Of a DNA stretch of 64,000 bases, positions 31,876-44,919 are shown in pieces. The DNA is taken from assembly GCF_023155855.1 (NCBI RefSeq), contig NZ_JAKNUT010000001.1, positions 744,001 to 808,000 on the forward strand, given 5' to 3'. This DNA comes from Microbacterium aoyamense. Lineage in GTDB: Bacteria > Actinomycetota > Actinomycetes > Actinomycetales > Microbacteriaceae. Position numbers and translations under genes: made by a program. A model generated the notes under the pieces. The model saw nothing but the letters and a program-made list of their open reading frames with translations, had not been told where the DNA came from and searched no databases. Numbering within the stretch: the first letter of the stretch is position 1; each line of letters begins with the position of its first letter.

Positions 31876-32923
31876 GTTCCTCGCGAGCGTCGCGGAGCGG
31901 CATCCCGGAGAGAAGTCCCGGGATGCCGCGCCCGCTCTTCGTCGTGAACACGAGGATCGCCGACACGATCACGAAGAGCGGGGCGGCGAGACTCCATGGG
32001 TCTGGCAGCAGGCTCAGCAGCGCCGCGCCGCTGATGCCGCCGATCCAGCGCAGCGGCCGCGCGAGCCACGCAGACAGCGGCCCGCCGTCGTAGCGCAGCT
32101 GCACCGCGAGGTCGCCGATCGAACGACCGGTCGCGGCGATCACGACGAGCCAGACCGCTGGTCCCGCGATCGCGCCGATCGTGCTCGCCGGCTCGCCCGA
32201 CAGCACGGCCGCGCGGTCTCCCGTCAGCTGCAGAGCGAGCTGCACGACCACCCCTGCGGTGATCGTCACGAGACCGAACGCCATGACGTCGCACAGGATC
32301 GCCAGCAGGCGTCGGCTCCGGGTGACCGGGCGCGGTTCATCGGCATCCATCGCCCGTTGCATGCCCCGATGACGCTTCGGCACGACCAGGGACAGGAGTG
32401 AGCCGATCACAGCGCCCGTCGTGTTCGTGAGCATGTCGTCGACGTCGAAGACACGGTAGGCGCACGGGTACAGGCCCCAGACGCCCGTGAGCTGCGTCGT
32501 CTCGATGAACACCGATACCCCGAGGCCCACGAGGAAGGCGACGAGGATGCCGTGCCCGCCGAGGACGCGGATGAAGAACCCGAGGGGGATGAACAGCAGC
32601 ACGTTGAGAAGGAGCTGCAGGACGGAGGGGTCTGTCAGGGTGCTCCCCGGTCGCGCGACAGCGCCGCGGATGTCGCCCACGAACGCGAAGACGTCGAGGT
32701 TCACACCCGCACAGGTGAGGGCCGACGGGTCCGGGAGCGGCAGGAGCGTGTACGTCCAGATCGCGAGGAAGTACACCAGTGCTGCAGCCCACAGCACGAG
32801 TCGCCCGAAGCTCAACCCGCCGCGGCGACGGTAGCTCACCGCGACGAACGGCACGAACACGACGAAGCCGACGAGGGCGCCGAGCAGGATCGCGAGCATT
32901 CCCAGGCTGATCTGGTCATCCAC
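31847..32923 (-). CDS. VanZ-like and RDD-domain fusion membrane protein
   Basis: The 358-residue polytopic membrane protein joins two families. The N-terminal half is VanZ-like (WTYTLLPLPDP, NVLLFIPLGFFIRVLG and FIETTQL, TNTTGAVIGSLL). The C-terminal half is an RDD domain (RLLAILCDVMAFGLVTI, with the Arg-Asp pattern degenerate, and GRSIGDLAVQLR). VanZ homologues have been linked to teicoplanin/lipoglycopeptide resistance by unknown means, and some RDD proteins to ion transport. The function of the fusion is not known. The GTG start at 32923 is followed by MDDQISLG. A CAGACT box lies 6 nt upstream and may be a weak leaderless promoter. Confidence 0.85.
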   Translation of the reverse strand: MDDQISLGMLAILLGALVGFVVFVPFVAVSYRRRGGLSFGRLVLWAAALVYFLAIWTYTLLPLPDPSALTCAGVNLDVFAFVGDIRGAVARPGSTLTDPSVLQLLLNVLLFIPLGFFIRVLGGHGILVAFLVGLGVSVFIETTQLTGVWGLYPCAYRVFDVDDMLTNTTGAVIGSLLSLVVPKRHRGMQRAMDADEPRPVTRSRRLLAILCDVMAFGLVTITAGVVVQLALQLTGDRAAVLSGEPASTIGAIAGPAVWLVVIAATGRSIGDLAVQLRYDGGPLSAWLARPLRWIGGISGAALLSLLPDPWSLAAPLFVIVSAILVFTTKSGRGIPGLLSGMPLRDAREEPMRGTPARQ

Positions 32924-32964
32924 GCGTCGAGTCTGGCAGGAGTCCCGAGCGTAAGGATTCCGTC

Positions 32965-32988
32965 AGGATGCCGGTTCTGAGGCATCCT
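32965..32988. promoter_or_regulatory. Hairpin AGGATGCC-N8-GGCATCCT in the divergent promoter
   Basis: A perfect 8-bp inverted repeat with an 8-nt loop lies between the VanZ-RDD and permease genes, 17 bp before the permease TAATAT box. In that place it may serve as an operator at the -35 region. Its arms contain the general GGATGCC word that is common in this genome, so it may be coincidental. Confidence 0.4.
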
Positions 32989-33019
32989 CACGAAATCCAT
33001 AGGCGTAATATCGCCCGCC

Positions 33020-36824
<3,805 letters not shown>

Positions 36825-36916
36825 CCCTGTGCCGTAGGGGAGTCGTGAGGGCGCCCGCCGCGCCCGTATGGATTGCGTGAGGACGGCGTCTCACGGGTCT
36901 GCCCCGGTGTTGCATC

Positions 36917-36952
36917 GGTGATCGTGCCTTGTACCGGCACGTCCCGATCACC
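36917..36952 (+). promoter_or_regulatory. Leader hairpin just upstream of the kdp operon
   Basis: An 8-bp outer stem (GGTGATCG/CGATCACC) encloses an inner TGCC/GGCA stem-loop, 11 bp before the first small kdp ORF. It could end sufU transcription, act in the kdp leader or bind KdpE. The remainder of the 139-bp gap holds no gene. A dedicated potassium riboswitch was not recognised. Confidence 0.5.
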
Positions 36953-36963
36953 CTGGAGTCCCT

Positions 36964-37047
36964 GTGCTGGATGTCATCTACCTCGTCGCGACGCTCGCGC
37001 TCTTCGCGCTCGTCGGACTGATCGCGAAGGGGGCCGAGAAACTCTGA
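36964..37047 (+). CDS. 27-residue membrane peptide preceding KdpF
   Basis: A GTG-started ORF encodes one hydrophobic helix (VIYLVATLALFALVGLIAKG) with a basic C-terminal end (AEKL). A GGAG ribosome site lies 5 nt upstream, and the TGATG stop-start overlap with kdpF shows coupled translation. It resembles KdpF in size and topology but is a separate gene. It may be an additional small subunit or regulator of the Kdp complex. Its function is unknown, and its short length limits certainty. Confidence 0.65.
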   Translation: MLDVIYLVATLALFALVGLIAKGAEKL

Positions 37048-37136
37048 TGATCGTCTTCTCGCTCATCGCGGCAGCCCTCGGCATCGCCGCCATCGTCTAC
37101 CTCGTCGTCGCGCTCGTGAAGCCGGAGAAGTTCTGA
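37047..37136 (+). CDS. kdpF: Potassium-transporting ATPase small subunit KdpF
   Basis: The 29-residue peptide ends VALVKPEKF, the typical KdpF C-terminus, after a single transmembrane helix ([19 protein letters not shown]). KdpF stabilises the KdpABC complex in the membrane. It overlaps both the preceding small ORF and kdpA through TGATG junctions. Confidence 0.9.
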   Translation: MIVFSLIAAALGIAAIVYLVVALVKPEKF

Positions 37137-38817
37137 TGGATGCCGCCACCATCTGGACCGGCGTCCTTCAGATCGCCACGGTCCTGCTTATCCTCGCGCT
37201 CCTGTACCGCCCGCTCGGCGACTGGATCGCGCACCTCTACACCTCGGCGAAGGACTGGCGCGTCGAGCGCGGCACCTATCGCCTCGTCGGCGTCGACCCC
37301 GCGTCCGAGCAGACCTGGCAGGCGTACGCCCGAGGAGTCCTCGTCTTCTCGGTCGCCGGCGTCCTGTTCGTCTACGCGCTGCAGCGGTTCCAGGCGGTTC
37401 TGCCCTACTCGCTCGGCCTCCCCGCCGTCGAGCCGGGACTCGCGTTCAACACCGCCGTGTCGTTCGTACCAACACGAACTGGCAGTCGTACTCGCCCGAG
37501 CTGACGCTCGGCTACACGGTTCAGCTCGCCGGGCTCGCGGTGCAGAACTTCGTCTCGGCCGCCGTCGGCATCGCCGTCGCGATCGCGCTCGTCCGCGGCT
37601 TCTCGCGTCGCGGATCGGCGACGATCGGCAACTTCTGGGTCGACCTCGTACGCGGCATCACGCGCCTGCTCCTGCCCCTGTCGATCCTCATGGCGATCGC
37701 CCTCCTCATCGCGGGCGTCGTGCAGAACTTCAACGGCTTCGTCGAGGTCGGCACGATCACGGGCGGCCCGCAGGTGCTCCCGGGCGGCCCCGTCGCCTCG
37801 CAGGAGGCGATCAAGGAGCTCGGCACGAACGGCGGCGGCTTCTTCAACGCGAACTCGGCTCACCCGTTCGAAAATCCGGCGCCCTGGACGAGCGTGCTGG
37901 AGATCCTCATGCTCCTCGCGATACCGTTCGCGATGCCCCGGGCCTTCGGAAAGTTGGTCGGCGACAACCGCCAGGGCTACGCGATCCTCGGCGTCATGGC
38001 GACGCTCTTCCTCGTCTCGATCGTCGCGCTCACGTGGCTCGAATCGCTCGGCCTCGGCACAGCGCCGCAGCTCGCGGGTGGCGCGATGGAGGGCAAGGAG
38101 GTCCGCTACGGAATCTTCGGCTCGACGCTCTTCGCCGGCGCGACGACCCTGACCTCGACGGGCGCCGTCAACTCGATGCACGACTCGTACACGGCCCTCG
38201 GCGGCATGATGCCGATGATCAACATGATGCTCGGCGAAGTCGCGCCCGGCGGTGTCGGAGCGGGCCTCTACGGCATGCTCGTGCTCGCCGTCATCGCGGT
38301 GTTCGTCGGCGGTCTGCTCATCGGCCGGACGCCCGAGTACCTCGGCAAGAAGATCGGGCCGCGCGAGATCAAGATCGCGTCGCTCTACATCCTCGTCACG
38401 CCGTTCCTGATCCTGACGGGCGTCGCCCTGAGCTTCGCGATCCCCGGCATCCGTGCCGACGTCGAAGCCGTCTCGATCTGGAACCCCGGCGTGCACGGTC
38501 TGTCGGAGCTCGTCTACGCGTTCACGTCGGCCGCCAACAACAACGGCTCGGCGTTCGCCGGGCTCACGGCCAACACCCCGTGGCTGAATACGGCGCTCGG
38601 CGTCGCGATGCTGCTCGGCCGGTTCATCCCGATCGTGCTCGTGCTCGCCCTCGCCGGTTCGCTCGCCTCGCAGGAGCGCGTGCCCTCGACCGTCGGCACG
38701 CTCCCCACCCACCGCCCGCAGTTCGTCGGCCTCCTCGCCGTCGTCGCGGTCGTGATCACCGCACTCACCTATTTCCCGGTCCTGACCCTCGGACCGCTCG
38801 CTGAAGGACTTGTCTGA
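37136..38817 (+). pseudogene. kdpA: Potassium-transporting ATPase channel subunit KdpA, interrupted by a one-base deletion
   Basis: KdpA forms the potassium-selective channel of the KdpFABC pump. Codons 1-110 read [12 protein letters not shown] to FNTAVSF. The expected VTNTNWQSY then appears only if one base is added between 37467 and 37468. The second frame (from TNTNWQSY, 37468 on) continues intact to 38817, with filter-like segments [27 protein letters not shown] and [12 protein letters not shown]. With one base restored the product is 560 residues, a normal length. As read, translation stops at 37504 after 122 residues. The rest of the operon is intact, so this is either a recent mutation or an assembly error. 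Confidence 0.92.
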
Positions 38818-40964
38818 TGTCCACGTCCACCGTCCACACCCCCGTCGAGGGGCACGTCGCACCGAAGACGCCGACGCCGTCGCGCGCGTTCAGCGGAGCG
38901 CAGCTCGTGCAGGCGCTCCCGGGCGCGCTGCGCAAGCTCAACCCGGCTGCGCTCTGGCGCAACCCCGTCATGTTCCTCGTGTGGGTGGGCGCCGCCCTCA
39001 CGACCGTCATCGCGATCGCCGAGCCCTTCCTCGGCGGCCCCGAAGCCTCGGGCGGCACGCCCGTGCCGTTCGGGTTCACGTGGGGGATCGCGATCTGGCT
39101 GTGGCTCACGGTGCTCTTCGCCAACCTCGCGGAGTCCGTCGCCGAGGGCCGCGGCAAGGCGCAGGCTCAGGCGCTGCGCAAGACCCGCACCTCGACGATG
39201 GCGCGCCGCGTCGCCCGGTACGACGGTGGGGACGCGATGGATGCCGAGACCGTCTCGGTATCGTCGGCCGAGCTGACCCTCGGCGATGTCGTCATCGTCG
39301 AGACGGGCGAGCTCATCCCCGGCGACGGCGACATCGTCGCGGGGATCGCGACCGTCGACGAGTCGGCGATCACGGGCGAGTCCGCGCCGGTCGTCCGCGA
39401 ATCGGGCGGCGACCGCTCGGCCGTCACGGGCGGCACCCGCGTGCTGTCGGACCGCATCGTCGTGAAGATCACATCGAAGCCCGGCGAGACGTTCGTCGAC
39501 CGCATGATCTCCCTCGTCGAAGGCGCGTCGCGCCAGAAGACGCCGAACGAGATCGCGCTCGGCATCCTGCTCGCGAGCCTGTCGATCGTCTTCGTCGTGG
39601 TCGTGCTGACGCTCAACCCGATCGCGTCGTACGCGGCATCCCCCGTGTCGATCCCCGTGCTCGTCGCGCTGCTCATCTGCCTCATCCCGACGACCATCGG
39701 CGCGCTCCTGAGCGCGATCGGCATCGCCGGCATGGACCGTCTCGTGCAGCGCAACGTGCTCGCGATGTCGGGCCGCGCCGTCGAGGCGGCCGGTGACGTC
39801 ACGACACTCCTCCTCGACAAGACCGGCACGATCACCTACGGCAACCGCCGCGCCTCGGACTTCGTCGCGATGGCGGGGGTGGATGCCGGCGCCCTCGCCC
39901 GCATGGCCGCCCTGTCGTCGCTCGCCGACCCGACTCCCGAGGGCGTCTCGGTCGTCGAACTCGCGGCGGTGCGTGGCATCCACGTCGAGTCACCGTCGGA
40001 TGCCGTCATCGTGCCGTTCACGGCGCAGACCCGGATGTCGGGGCTCGACCTCGCGGACGGCACGCAGATCCGCAAGGGCGCCTCGTCCGCCGTGCTCGCA
40101 TGGCTCGAGGCATCCGGAACCCCTGTCGCCGCCGCGACGCGCGCGCAGATCACGAGCGAGACCGACGCGATCGCGCAGTCGGGCGGCACGCCGCTCGTCG
40201 TCGCCACCCTGTCGGGTTCGACGGGAGCAGTCCTCGGTGCCGTCCACCTCAAGGACATCGTCAAGGACGGCCTGCGCGAGCGGTTCGCAGAGCTGCGGGA
40301 GATGGGCATCCGCACCGTCATGATCACGGGCGACAACCCGCTCACCGCGGCCGCGGTCGCGAAGGAGGCCGGCGTCGACGACTACCTCGCCGAGGCGACC
40401 CCCGAAGACAAGCTCGCCCTCATGAAGCGCGAGCAGGAGGGCGGCAACCTCGTCGCGATGACCGGTGACGGCACGAACGACGCGCCGGCCCTGGCGCAGG
40501 CGGATGTCGGTGTCGCGATGAACACGGGCACGTCGGCGGCGAAGGAGGCCGGCAACATGGTCGACCTCGACAGCGACCCGACGAAGCTCATCGACATCGT
40601 GCGGATCGGAAAGCAGCTGCTCATCACGCGCGGATCCCTCACGACGTTCTCGCTCGCCAACGACATCGCGAAGTACTTCGCGATCATCCCGGCGATGTTC
40701 ATGGGCGTCTTCCCCGGCCTCGCCGCGCTCAACATCATGGGGCTCTCGTCGCCGGCATCCGCCGTCACGAGCGCGATCATCTTCAACGCGATCGTGATCG
40801 TCTTCCTCATCCCGCTGGCCCTGCGCGGCGTGAAGTACCGCGCCGCCTCGGCGTCCAGCATCCTGAGCCGCAATCTGCTCGTCTACGGGCTCGGCGGCAT
40901 CATCGCCCCCTTCATCGGCATCAAGCTCATCGACCTCGCAGTCAGCCTCATCCCGGGCTTCTAA
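38817..40964 (+). CDS. kdpB: Potassium-transporting ATPase catalytic subunit KdpB
   Basis: This P-type ATPase subunit of 715 residues powers potassium uptake. Motifs are [13 protein letters not shown] (actuator domain TGES), the phosphorylated Asp334 in [14 protein letters not shown], the nucleotide domain, and [22 protein letters not shown] for the hinge. Seven membrane segments are expected. It starts with ATG at 38817, overlapping the kdpA stop by one base. It is about 30 residues longer than the E. coli protein because of an N-terminal extension. All catalytic motifs are intact even though the partner kdpA is frameshifted. Confidence 0.96.
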   Translation: MSTSTVHTPVEGHVAPKTPTPSRAFSGAQLVQALPGALRKLNPAALWRNPVMFLVWVGAALTTVIAIAEPFLGGPEASGGTPVPFGFTWGIAIWLWLTVLFANLAESVAEGRGKAQAQALRKTRTSTMARRVARYDGGDAMDAETVSVSSAELTLGDVVIVETGELIPGDGDIVAGIATVDESAITGESAPVVRESGGDRSAVTGGTRVLSDRIVVKITSKPGETFVDRMISLVEGASRQKTPNEIALGILLASLSIVFVVVVLTLNPIASYAASPVSIPVLVALLICLIPTTIGALLSAIGIAGMDRLVQRNVLAMSGRAVEAAGDVTTLLLDKTGTITYGNRRASDFVAMAGVDAGALARMAALSSLADPTPEGVSVVELAAVRGIHVESPSDAVIVPFTAQTRMSGLDLADGTQIRKGASSAVLAWLEASGTPVAAATRAQITSETDAIAQSGGTPLVVATLSGSTGAVLGAVHLKDIVKDGLRERFAELREMGIRTVMITGDNPLTAAAVAKEAGVDDYLAEATPEDKLALMKREQEGGNLVAMTGDGTNDAPALAQADVGVAMNTGTSAAKEAGNMVDLDSDPTKLIDIVRIGKQLLITRGSLTTFSLANDIAKYFAIIPAMFMGVFPGLAALNIMGLSSPASAVTSAIIFNAIVIVFLIPLALRGVKYRAASASSILSRNLLVYGLGGIIAPFIGIKLIDLAVSLIPGF

Positions 40965-40973
40965 GGAGAACCC

Positions 40974-41573
40974 ATGCGCACCACTCTTCGCACGACCGGC
41001 GTCGCGTTCCGCGCGATGCTCGTGTTCACCCTCGTGCTCGGCATCGGCTACACGCTGCTGATCACGGGCGTCGGTCAGCTGCTCCTGCCCTGGCAGGCGA
41101 ACGGATCGACCGTCACCGACTCGTCGGGTCAGGTCGTCGGCAGCTCGCTCATCGGGCAGTCCTTCACCGACGCCGACGGAAACCCTCTGCCCGAGTACTT
41201 CCAATCGCGGCCGTCCGCTGCCGGCGACGGGTACGACGGAGGAGCATCGAGCGGCTCCAACTGGGGCCCCGAGAACGCCGACCTCATCACCGCGATCGAG
41301 GAGCGCAAGGCGGCCATCGCCGCGTTCGAGGGTGTCGACGAGGCGCAGATCCCCGCGGACGCGGTCACCGCCTCGGCCTCGGGCCTCGACCCGCACATCT
41401 CGCCCGCCTACGCCCTGCTGCAGGCCGACCGTGTGGCCGAGGCCCGGGGCCTCGGCGAACAGGAGGTGCTCGACCTCGTCGCCGCGCACACCGAGTCGCG
41501 CGATCTCGGGTACTTGGGCGAGCCGCGCGTCAACGTGCTCGAGCTCAACCTCGCGCTCGACGCGCTGGGATGA
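40974..41573 (+). CDS. kdpC: Potassium-transporting ATPase subunit KdpC
   Basis: The 199-residue protein has one N-terminal membrane helix (AMLVFTLVLGIGYTLLITGVGQLLLP) and a periplasm-side domain with IGQSFTDADGNPLPEYFQSRPSAAG and SASGLDPHISPAYALLQADRVAEARGL, the standard KdpC blocks. It assists ATP binding by KdpB and stabilises the complex. A strong AAGGAGAA ribosome site precedes its ATG. It ends about 140 bp before kdpD, in a gap holding a large inverted repeat. Confidence 0.95.
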   Translation: MRTTLRTTGVAFRAMLVFTLVLGIGYTLLITGVGQLLLPWQANGSTVTDSSGQVVGSSLIGQSFTDADGNPLPEYFQSRPSAAGDGYDGGASSGSNWGPENADLITAIEERKAAIAAFEGVDEAQIPADAVTASASGLDPHISPAYALLQADRVAEARGLGEQEVLDLVAAHTESRDLGYLGEPRVNVLELNLALDALG

Positions 41574-41580
41574 CCGCCGT

Positions 41581-41674
41581 GCACAACTCCTGCAGATCGA
41601 GCGCCTGCGACCCGCAGGCCCGCGGCGATCCGTGTTCCGCTGCGGAAGCCCCTGCTGGTCTGCAGGAGTTGTGC
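41581..41674. repeat. 94-bp structured palindromic element between kdpC and kdpD
   Basis: Perfect 16-bp arms (GCACAACTCCTGCAGA at 41581-41596 and its complement at 41659-41674) enclose 62 bp that contain a further GCCTGC/GCAGGC hairpin (41602-41618). It may be a terminator or processing site that separates structural from regulatory kdp genes, or a dispersed intergenic palindrome. Only one copy is seen in this window. Confidence 0.7.
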
Positions 41675-41715
41675 GCGCGGGACGTCGCGCACTCCGCCCG
41701 TCGTAGGGTGATGCC

Positions 41716-44250
41716 ATGAAGCGCGGCAGGCTGCGGGTGCTCCTGGGAGCGGCCCCGGGCGTCGGCAAGACGTACGAGATGCTCGAGGAGGGCAAGCGGC
41801 TCCTCGCCGACGGCACCGACGTCGTCGTCGCGATCGTCGAGACGCACGGCCGTGTCGCCACCGCCGCGATGCTCGAAGGGATTCCCGTCCTCCCCCGCCA
41901 CACGGTGGCGCACCGCGGGGTCGATCTCACCGAGATGGACCTGGACGCTCTGCTCGACCGTCAGCCGAAGATCGCGCTCGTCGACGAACTCGCCCACACG
42001 AACGCGCCGGGCTCGCGCAATGCGAAGCGATGGCAGGACGTCGAGGAGATCCTGGATGCCGGGATCGACGTCATCACGACGGTCAACGTCCAGCACATCG
42101 AGTCCCTGGGCGGCGTCGTCGAGCAGATCACCGGCGTCGCCCAGCGCGAGACGGTTCCGGATGCCGTGGTCCGCGGCGCCGATCAGATCGAGGTCGTCGA
42201 CCTCACGCCCCAGTCGCTGCGCGATCGCCTGGCAGCGGGCTCGGTGTATCCGGCCGAGCGCGTCGACGCGGCACTGTCGAACTACTTCCGACTCGGCAAC
42301 CTCACCGCGCTGCGCGAGCTCGCCCTGCTGTGGCTCGCCGACGAGGTCGACTCGGCGCTGAAGTCCTACCGCGCCGAGCACGGCATCCAGGGCACCTGGC
42401 AGGCCCGCGAGCGCGTCGTCGTCGCCCTCACCGGTGGGCCCGAGGGCGAGACGCTGCTACGGCGAGGGGCACGGATCGCCGCGCGGTCGGCCGGCGGCGA
42501 GCTGCTCGCGATACACGTCTCCACTCAAGACGGGCTGCGCACCGGAAGCCCGGCTGCCCTCGCCCAGCAGCGCGCGCTCGTCGAGTCGCTCGGGGGCACC
42601 TACCACCAGGTGGTCGGCGACGACGTGCCACGCGCGCTGGTGGACTTCGCCCGCTCGGTCAACGCCTCGCAGCTCGTCATCGGCGTGAGTCGCCGTGGTC
42701 GACTCGCCGCCGCGCTCACCGGCCCCGGGATCGGCGCGACCGTCATCCGGGAGTCCGGCGACATCGACGTGCACATCGTGACGCACTCCTCCGCGGGAGG
42801 CTTCGCGCTGCCGCGACTCTCGGGTGGCGCGCTCAGCGTCAAGCGGCGCATCCTGGGCTTCGTCCTCGCGCTCACGGGCGGACCGCTGCTGACGTGGCTC
42901 CTCGTGGCGATCCGGTCCGAGGACACGATCACGAGCGATGTCCTGGCCTACCAGCTGCTCGTCGTCCTGGTGGCGCTCCTCGGAGGCATCTGGCCGGCGC
43001 TCTTCGCCGCCGTCATGTCCGGCCTGACGCTGAACTTCTTCTTCGTCGAGCCGTTCTACACGGTCACCGTCAGCGACCCGCGCAATGCATGGGCACTCGT
43101 GCTCTACGTCGTGATCGCCGTCCTGGTGAGCTTCGTCGTCGACCGCGCCGCTCGCGCGGCCCGCGCCGCACGGCGCGCCGCCGCGGAGTCCGAACTGCTC
43201 GCGACGGTCGCCGGCAGCGTGCTGCGTGGCGAGAGCGCGATCCCGGCGATGATCGCGCGCACCCGCGAATCTCTCGGACTCGCGGGCGTGCGTCTCATCG
43301 GCATCGACGGTGAGGTGCTCGCCGTCGACGGCGAGCCCGTTCGCGACGGCCGCTTCGAGTCGATTCCGGTCGACCGTGTCGGCTCGTCGGCCCGCGCAAC
43401 CCTCGAGCTGCACGGCAAAGACCTCGATGCCGCCGATCGCCGGCTCGTCGATGCGATCGTGGCCCAGCTCTCGGCCGCCCTCGAACACACCGACCTCGCC
43501 CAGACGGCACGCGAAGCCGGGATGCTGGCCGAGACCGATCAGGTGCGCTCCGCGCTGCTCTCGGCGGTGAGCCACGACCTGCGCCGCCCGCTGGCGGCGG
43601 CCGTGGCATCCATCGGCGGCCTCCGCGCCGCGACGAACCTCTCGCCCGAAGATCGCGAGGAGCTCCTCGCGACCGCCGACGAAAGCCTCGCGACACTCTC
43701 GACGCTCGTCACCGACCTGCTCGACGTGAGCCGCGTGCAGGCGGGCGTGCTCGCGATCTCGCTCGGACCGGTGGATCCATCCGGCGCCGTCCTGAGCGCG
43801 CTCGACGAGCTCTCGCTCGGTCCCGATGATGTCGAGCTCGCTCTCGATGCCGACCTGCCCTCCGTGCAGGCCGACGGCGTGCTGCTGCAGCGGGTCCTGG
43901 TCAATGTGCTCGCCAACGCGCGGCGCCACAGCCCGTCGGGGACGCCGCTCCTGGTGTCGACGAGCAGGCTCGGCGCGACCGCCGAGATCCGCATCATCGA
44001 CCGTGGCCCCGGTGTGCCGGCCGATCGCCTCGAGGACATGTTCTCGCCGTTCCAGCGTCTGGGCGATACCGACAACACGACCGGCCTCGGTCTCGGTCTC
44101 GCCCTCTCGAAGGGCTTCACCGACGGCATGGGCGGCACTCTCACCCCCGAGGACACCCCCGGCGGCGGCCTCACGATGGTCGTCTCGCTGCCCGTGTGGG
44201 GCGCGATACCCGCCACTGATAGCGTCGCGACGCAGGAGGGCCGCGCATGA
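41716..44250 (+). CDS. kdpD: Sensor histidine kinase KdpD
   Basis: The 844-residue kinase has the N-terminal KdpD domain with Walker A-like GAAPGVGKTYE (residues 11-21) and VDELAHTNAPGSRN, and a Usp-like domain (about 230-360). Then come four membrane segments (about 378-480), a GAF-like region, HisKA with His620 in SAVSHDLRRPLAA, and an HATPase domain (N-box NVLANARRHSPSG, GLGLGLALS). It senses potassium or turgor and phosphorylates KdpE. The ATG follows TAGGGT (41704-41709) by 6 nt, so kdpDE has its own leaderless promoter, independent of kdpFABC. Confidence 0.95.
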   Translation: MKRGRLRVLLGAAPGVGKTYEMLEEGKRLLADGTDVVVAIVETHGRVATAAMLEGIPVLPRHTVAHRGVDLTEMDLDALLDRQPKIALVDELAHTNAPGSRNAKRWQDVEEILDAGIDVITTVNVQHIESLGGVVEQITGVAQRETVPDAVVRGADQIEVVDLTPQSLRDRLAAGSVYPAERVDAALSNYFRLGNLTALRELALLWLADEVDSALKSYRAEHGIQGTWQARERVVVALTGGPEGETLLRRGARIAARSAGGELLAIHVSTQDGLRTGSPAALAQQRALVESLGGTYHQVVGDDVPRALVDFARSVNASQLVIGVSRRGRLAAALTGPGIGATVIRESGDIDVHIVTHSSAGGFALPRLSGGALSVKRRILGFVLALTGGPLLTWLLVAIRSEDTITSDVLAYQLLVVLVALLGGIWPALFAAVMSGLTLNFFFVEPFYTVTVSDPRNAWALVLYVVIAVLVSFVVDRAARAARAARRAAAESELLATVAGSVLRGESAIPAMIARTRESLGLAGVRLIGIDGEVLAVDGEPVRDGRFESIPVDRVGSSARATLELHGKDLDAADRRLVDAIVAQLSAALEHTDLAQTAREAGMLAETDQVRSALLSAVSHDLRRPLAAAVASIGGLRAATNLSPEDREELLATADESLATLSTLVTDLLDVSRVQAGVLAISLGPVDPSGAVLSALDELSLGPDDVELALDADLPSVQADGVLLQRVLVNVLANARRHSPSGTPLLVSTSRLGATAEIRIIDRGPGVPADRLEDMFSPFQRLGDTDNTTGLGLGLALSKGFTDGMGGTLTPEDTPGGGLTMVVSLPVWGAIPATDSVATQEGRA

Positions 44251-44918
44251 AGATCCTGGTCGCCGACGACGACCCGCAGCTCGTACGCGCGTTGCGCATC
44301 ACGCTCGCGGCGCACGGCTACGAGGTCGTCGCCGCACCTGACGGCGCTGCGGCGGTCGCGCTCGCCGCGAAGGAGCGCCCCGACATCGTGATGGTCGATC
44401 TCGGGATGCCGCGACTCGACGGCGTTCGCGTGATCGAGGCTCTTCGCGGCTGGACCAACGCGCCGATCATCGTCGTGTCGGGACGCACGGGTTCAGCCGA
44501 CAAGGTGGAGGCACTCGACGCCGGAGCCGACGACTACGTCACGAAGCCGTTCCAGATCGACGAGCTCCTCGCGCGGCTGCGCGCGCTCGGACGCCGCGCC
44601 GTGCCGTCGCCGAACGATCCGTTCGTCACCTTCGCCGACGTCGAGATCGATCTGGCCGCCAAGACGGTGACCCGGTCGGGACAGACCATCCACCTCACCC
44701 CCACCGAGTGGCGGATGCTCGAGTTCCTCGCCCGCAACCCGGGCTCGCTCGTCACTCGCCAGACGCTGCTGAAGGAGATCTGGTCGAGCGAACAGGTGAG
44801 CGACTCGGGCTACCTGCGGCTGTACATGTCGCAGCTGCGCAAGAAGCTCGAGGCCGACCCTGCGCATCCCGTGCACCTGCTCACCGAGCAGGGCATGGGC
44901 TACCGGCTCGTCGTATGA
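44247..44918 (+). CDS. kdpE: Response regulator KdpE
   Basis: The 223-residue OmpR-type regulator has a receiver domain with acidic D7-D9, phospho-acceptor Asp51 in VMVDLGMPRLDG and the conserved Lys in YVTKPF, then a winged-helix DNA-binding domain (about 125-223, with TPTEWRMLEFLARNPGSLVTRQ and LRKKLEADPAHPVHLLTEQGMGYRL). It activates kdpFABC when potassium is limiting. The ATG overlaps the kdpD stop by 4 bp. Its stop is 1 bp from the stop of the convergent terC gene. Confidence 0.95.
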   Translation: MKILVADDDPQLVRALRITLAAHGYEVVAAPDGAAAVALAAKERPDIVMVDLGMPRLDGVRVIEALRGWTNAPIIVVSGRTGSADKVEALDAGADDYVTKPFQIDELLARLRALGRRAVPSPNDPFVTFADVEIDLAAKTVTRSGQTIHLTPTEWRMLEFLARNPGSLVTRQTLLKEIWSSEQVSDSGYLRLYMSQLRKKLEADPAHPVHLLTEQGMGYRLVV

Positions 44919-44919
44919 G

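Noticed and set aside
37460-37510. Programmed ribosomal frameshifting in kdpA
   Set aside because: There is no slippery heptamer, stem-loop or internal ribosome site at the junction, and kdpA is not known to use recoding. A deletion or sequence error is simpler.
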